Source of the DNA: Thalassomonas viridans
Lineage (GTDB): Bacteria; Pseudomonadota; Gammaproteobacteria; Enterobacterales; Alteromonadaceae
DNA: 64,000 nucleotides
Assembly: GCF_000948985.2 (NCBI RefSeq)
Contig: NZ_CP059733.1
Span: forward strand, 2,790,001-2,854,000
Direction: 5' to 3'
A program made the translations under genes and the position numbers. Below the pieces are notes generated by a model. The model saw only the letters and a program-made list of their open reading frames with translations. It was not told the origin of the DNA and ran no database searches. Of this stretch, positions 61,867 to 64,000 are shown in pieces. The first letter of the stretch is position 1; every line of letters begins with the position of its first letter.

Positions 61867-63807
61867 ATGATTCAAGATTTAAAAGATGCCTTTACGGTTA
61901 CGTTGGCAAAGCGCTTATCCAGCCCGTTTTTATCTTCTTTTATATTGGCGTGGTTTTTTACCAACTACGACATAACTTTGTTGGTTTTATCCGGTAGTGA
62001 CTGGAACACTAAGATTACTTATATCCAGGGTGTTTATAGTACTGTTCTGAATTATTACTCAAGAGTGGTTTGGCCTCTAAGTATCAGCTTATTTTATGTT
62101 TTAGTCTGGCCTCATCTTGATATTTGGTTTTATGAAAAATCAAAAAAGGCCTCAATTAAATATAAAGAAAAACAAAATGAGCTTGAGAAAATTACTCCGA
62201 TTACTCCAGAAGAAAGGGACAAACTGGAAACTCAATACAATAAAAACATCACGTTGGCCAGAGAAGAAATTTCAGAGAAGGAAGCCAGGGTAACGGAGTT
62301 GGAAGCTAGAAATAAAGATTTAGCAGTTAAGAATAAAGAATTAAGCGACAAAAATACTGACTTATCTAAATCTCTTGAAGATGCAAATTTTGAAATTGAT
62401 AACAAGACTGATAGAGAAAATGAATTAGAGGAAAAAATAAAGAAATTAGAACTTCTGGCACACATGAATCGAAACTATGAGGCGGTTCATGAAGATGAAG
62501 GGTCTGGATATACTACAACAAATAAAGGTAGTGACTCTGAAGTTTCTAATGAAGATACTTTAGATGATAAGGAGTCTGAGGAATCTTTATCAGTAGATAA
62601 GTCATATGATGATCAAGAACGTAATTTTTACTTCACATATTCTGAAAGAGTATTGAAAGAAGCTACTCGTAATGGAGAAAAACTTGATTCGTATAATTTT
62701 TTAAGGGTTGATTTAAAAGAATTGCCTGAACCTCTTTTTAATACAGTTTGGAAAGCATTTTTTGACGCAGATAAAGGTGATGTTGTTGATGAACAAGACC
62801 TTTATATATATGTTAAAGGTGAGTTTAGTACGAGAGTGGAAGCTCCTTGGTACTTAGATACTAAGCTGGATGACCATTCTGAAATTGATATTTTAGAACT
62901 TTGGGCAAAAGATTTTAATGAAGCTGAGAAGCGGATTTCTGAACAAGAAGAACCGGAAAAGCCTAAAACAGAAAGTGCTGATACACCAGAAAGTTCGGAT
63001 TCGCCAATAAAAGCTTTCAGTAAGAGAGTTAAATCTTTGAATGAAGAAGAACAAAAAGAATTTCATTATGAATATCAAGTTTCAGCAAGGCTCAGAAAAG
63101 ATATTTCTAGGCAGGGACGCTCGCTGCCTCAGAAGTTGTTGTTGAGCTTTGATCGAGCCGATTTAAAAGCTGAGGTTTTTGATGCTTTTCATGACATTCA
63201 TTACGACGAAAGGAAGGGGGTTATGCCTCGAAGTGGACAAGTAATGATTGAGGATTTTTATGAAATTAATAGGAGTTGGACCTGCGGGCCTTGGGTTTTA
63301 GATATAGATATTGTTGAGGGTAGTGCTGCTCAGATATTAGAGGCATGGTATGAATTTTATCTTTATGAAAAAGAAAGAGAAAAACGATGTAAGCAGCAAG
63401 AGAAAGAAGTAGAGAAACAAGAAAATGATAAAGCTAAGTCACTTACTCCTCTCTATGGTCATAATAAAGGACAATCCTATGAAGTCTTAATGACAGAGCA
63501 AAAAATAATTGAAGATGATATAAAAAGGCGAAAAGATTTGGGAAGAAATGCTGAAATTAGTTCATGGGTTAAGGCTTCTGATGAAGAAAAGTTAAACTAC
63601 TCTCGCAGAGCAATTGATATGGCAAAGTTGCAGGGGATACTTCCTTCTAACTTAATTGGAGACAATTATAAAAGTTATGTTGACCAACTCACTGATGAGT
63701 TAGAGCAAGTTATTTCATCTTCAGAAGGTGATGCGTCCTTAAATGGAGTGATTGAGCAGGCAATGAAGGATTTAGGGTGGTCAAAGGAAAAAGAAGCTCT
63801 TGAGTAA
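61867..63807 (+). CDS. Two-helix membrane protein with coiled coil and duplicated domain, unknown
   Basis: Not recognised. It is 646 residues. Two N-terminal membrane helices: about 19-38 (SPFLSSFILAWFFTNYDITL) and 74-95 (VVWPLSISLFYVLVWPHLDI). A charged coiled coil spans about 98-205 (REEISEKEARVTELEARN, LEEKIKKLE). An acidic linker follows, then two related domains at about 252-356 and 397-504 (shared F-[YH]-[FY]-x-Y, PW-x-LD, IL-E-x-W and EK positions), and a charged tail. The first helix pattern SPF..SFI..W resembles several uncharacterised bacterial membrane proteins. The DNA is AT-rich. It starts right after the endonuclease-like gene and overlaps the next by 8 bases, so the three form one operon. 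Confidence 0.75.
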   Translation: MIQDLKDAFTVTLAKRLSSPFLSSFILAWFFTNYDITLLVLSGSDWNTKITYIQGVYSTVLNYYSRVVWPLSISLFYVLVWPHLDIWFYEKSKKASIKYKEKQNELEKITPITPEERDKLETQYNKNITLAREEISEKEARVTELEARNKDLAVKNKELSDKNTDLSKSLEDANFEIDNKTDRENELEEKIKKLELLAHMNRNYEAVHEDEGSGYTTTNKGSDSEVSNEDTLDDKESEESLSVDKSYDDQERNFYFTYSERVLKEATRNGEKLDSYNFLRVDLKELPEPLFNTVWKAFFDADKGDVVDEQDLYIYVKGEFSTRVEAPWYLDTKLDDHSEIDILELWAKDFNEAEKRISEQEEPEKPKTESADTPESSDSPIKAFSKRVKSLNEEEQKEFHYEYQVSARLRKDISRQGRSLPQKLLLSFDRADLKAEVFDAFHDIHYDERKGVMPRSGQVMIEDFYEINRSWTCGPWVLDIDIVEGSAAQILEAWYEFYLYEKEREKRCKQQEKEVEKQENDKAKSLTPLYGHNKGQSYEVLMTEQKIIEDDIKRRKDLGRNAEISSWVKASDEEKLNYSRRAIDMAKLQGILPSNLIGDNYKSYVDQLTDELEQVISSSEGDASLNGVIEQAMKDLGWSKEKEALE

Positions 63808-64000
63808 AATTAAATTTTTATCACAAAAATTAAGGTCTATCGCTGAATCAGCATTTGACCCCAGGAAGTATTTTTTTCAACTTTGGACGGTGCGATTTGC
63901 TGTTATATCGGTGTTGTCAATTATAGCTTTGACTATTTGGGGGCTGGAAAAAGAATACACGTTCCAACTGTGCAAGACGACTGTTTGTTATAATGACTTC
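63800..64000 (+). CDS. Membrane protein, 3' partial, unknown
   Basis: A new frame begins at TTG 63800, inside the last codons of the preceding gene, and is still open at the window end (67 codons). It reads MSKIKFLSQKLRSIAESAFD, then a membrane helix VRFAVISVLSIIALTIWGLE (about 31-50) and a Cys-containing periplasmic-looking start (FQLCKTTVCYNDF). The 8-base overlap implies coupled translation with the upstream gene. AAGGAAAAAG (63784-63793) could serve as its ribosome binding site. The product cannot be named from this fragment. Confidence 0.6.
   Translation, partial: MSKIKFLSQKLRSIAESAFDPRKYFFQLWTVRFAVISVLSIIALTIWGLEKEYTFQLCKTTVCYNDF

Overview
The window looks like a chromosomal segment of a marine gammaproteobacterium of the Alteromonadales, most like Colwelliaceae (Thalassomonas/Colwellia type). 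This rests on gene content and order recalled from relatives: an E. coli-like rne/rluC/yceF/yceD-rpmF-plsX-fab block, a PilZ gene of Pseudomonas type between holB and tatD, a 180-kDa-class NAD-glutamate dehydrogenase, and a DUF1302/DUF1329/RND cluster. The genus is inference. No rRNA, tRNA, CRISPR array, insertion sequence or integrase was recognised.

Layout. 1-622: 3' end of a GGDEF diguanylate cyclase. 710-6929: RNase E (with an unusual 39-bp tandem repeat in its tail) divergent from rluC, then a HAD phosphatase and the Maf/YceF pyrophosphatase. 7048-17223: a long co-oriented core block, yceD-rpmF-plsX-fabD-fabG-acpP-fabF-pabC-mltG-tmk-holB-pilZ-tatD, for fatty-acid synthesis, ribosomal protein L32, folate precursor, peptidoglycan processing, dTMP synthesis and the clamp loader; fabH is absent from its usual place. 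17637-30831: a fused SpmA/SpmB-type membrane protein, a chemoreceptor, DUF2057 and SIMPL envelope proteins, a free-methionine sulfoxide reductase, an unknown 93-residue gene, proQ-prc, nhaC, pepN and DUF2835. 31154-38054: a DUF1302-DUF1329-YCF48-RND operon, probably for traffic of a hydrophobic compound across the envelope, preceded by a perfect 16-bp palindrome. 38357-49851: gdhB, pyrD, asnB, a solute-binding protein and a minus-strand arsC-like/dapE/M15 carboxypeptidase/DUF2897 cluster. 50211-56525: accessory material (an exported barrel-like protein behind a 17-bp perfect hairpin, an M28 lipoprotein peptidase, a pair of small genes with strong ribosome binding sites, a large exported unknown, an ACT protein). 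57115-61014: pta-ackA divergent from yfbV, as in E. coli.

The right end (61239-64000) differs from the rest. It is a visibly AT-rich gene string: an exported endonuclease-I-like protein lacking the usual catalytic histidine, a two-helix membrane protein with a long coiled coil and two copies of a ~105-residue domain I do not recognise, and the start of a third membrane protein overlapping it by 8 bases. This is the best candidate for an undescribed system; it continues beyond the window.

Start sites were moved inward from the longest frame where homology and ribosome-binding evidence agree (rne, rluC, yceD, gdhB, dapE, arsC-like, M15, SpmAB). Several genes start with TTG or GTG (plsX, tatD, DUF2057, mltG, solute-binding protein, DUF2897). 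All family assignments come from reading the translations; no database search was run.
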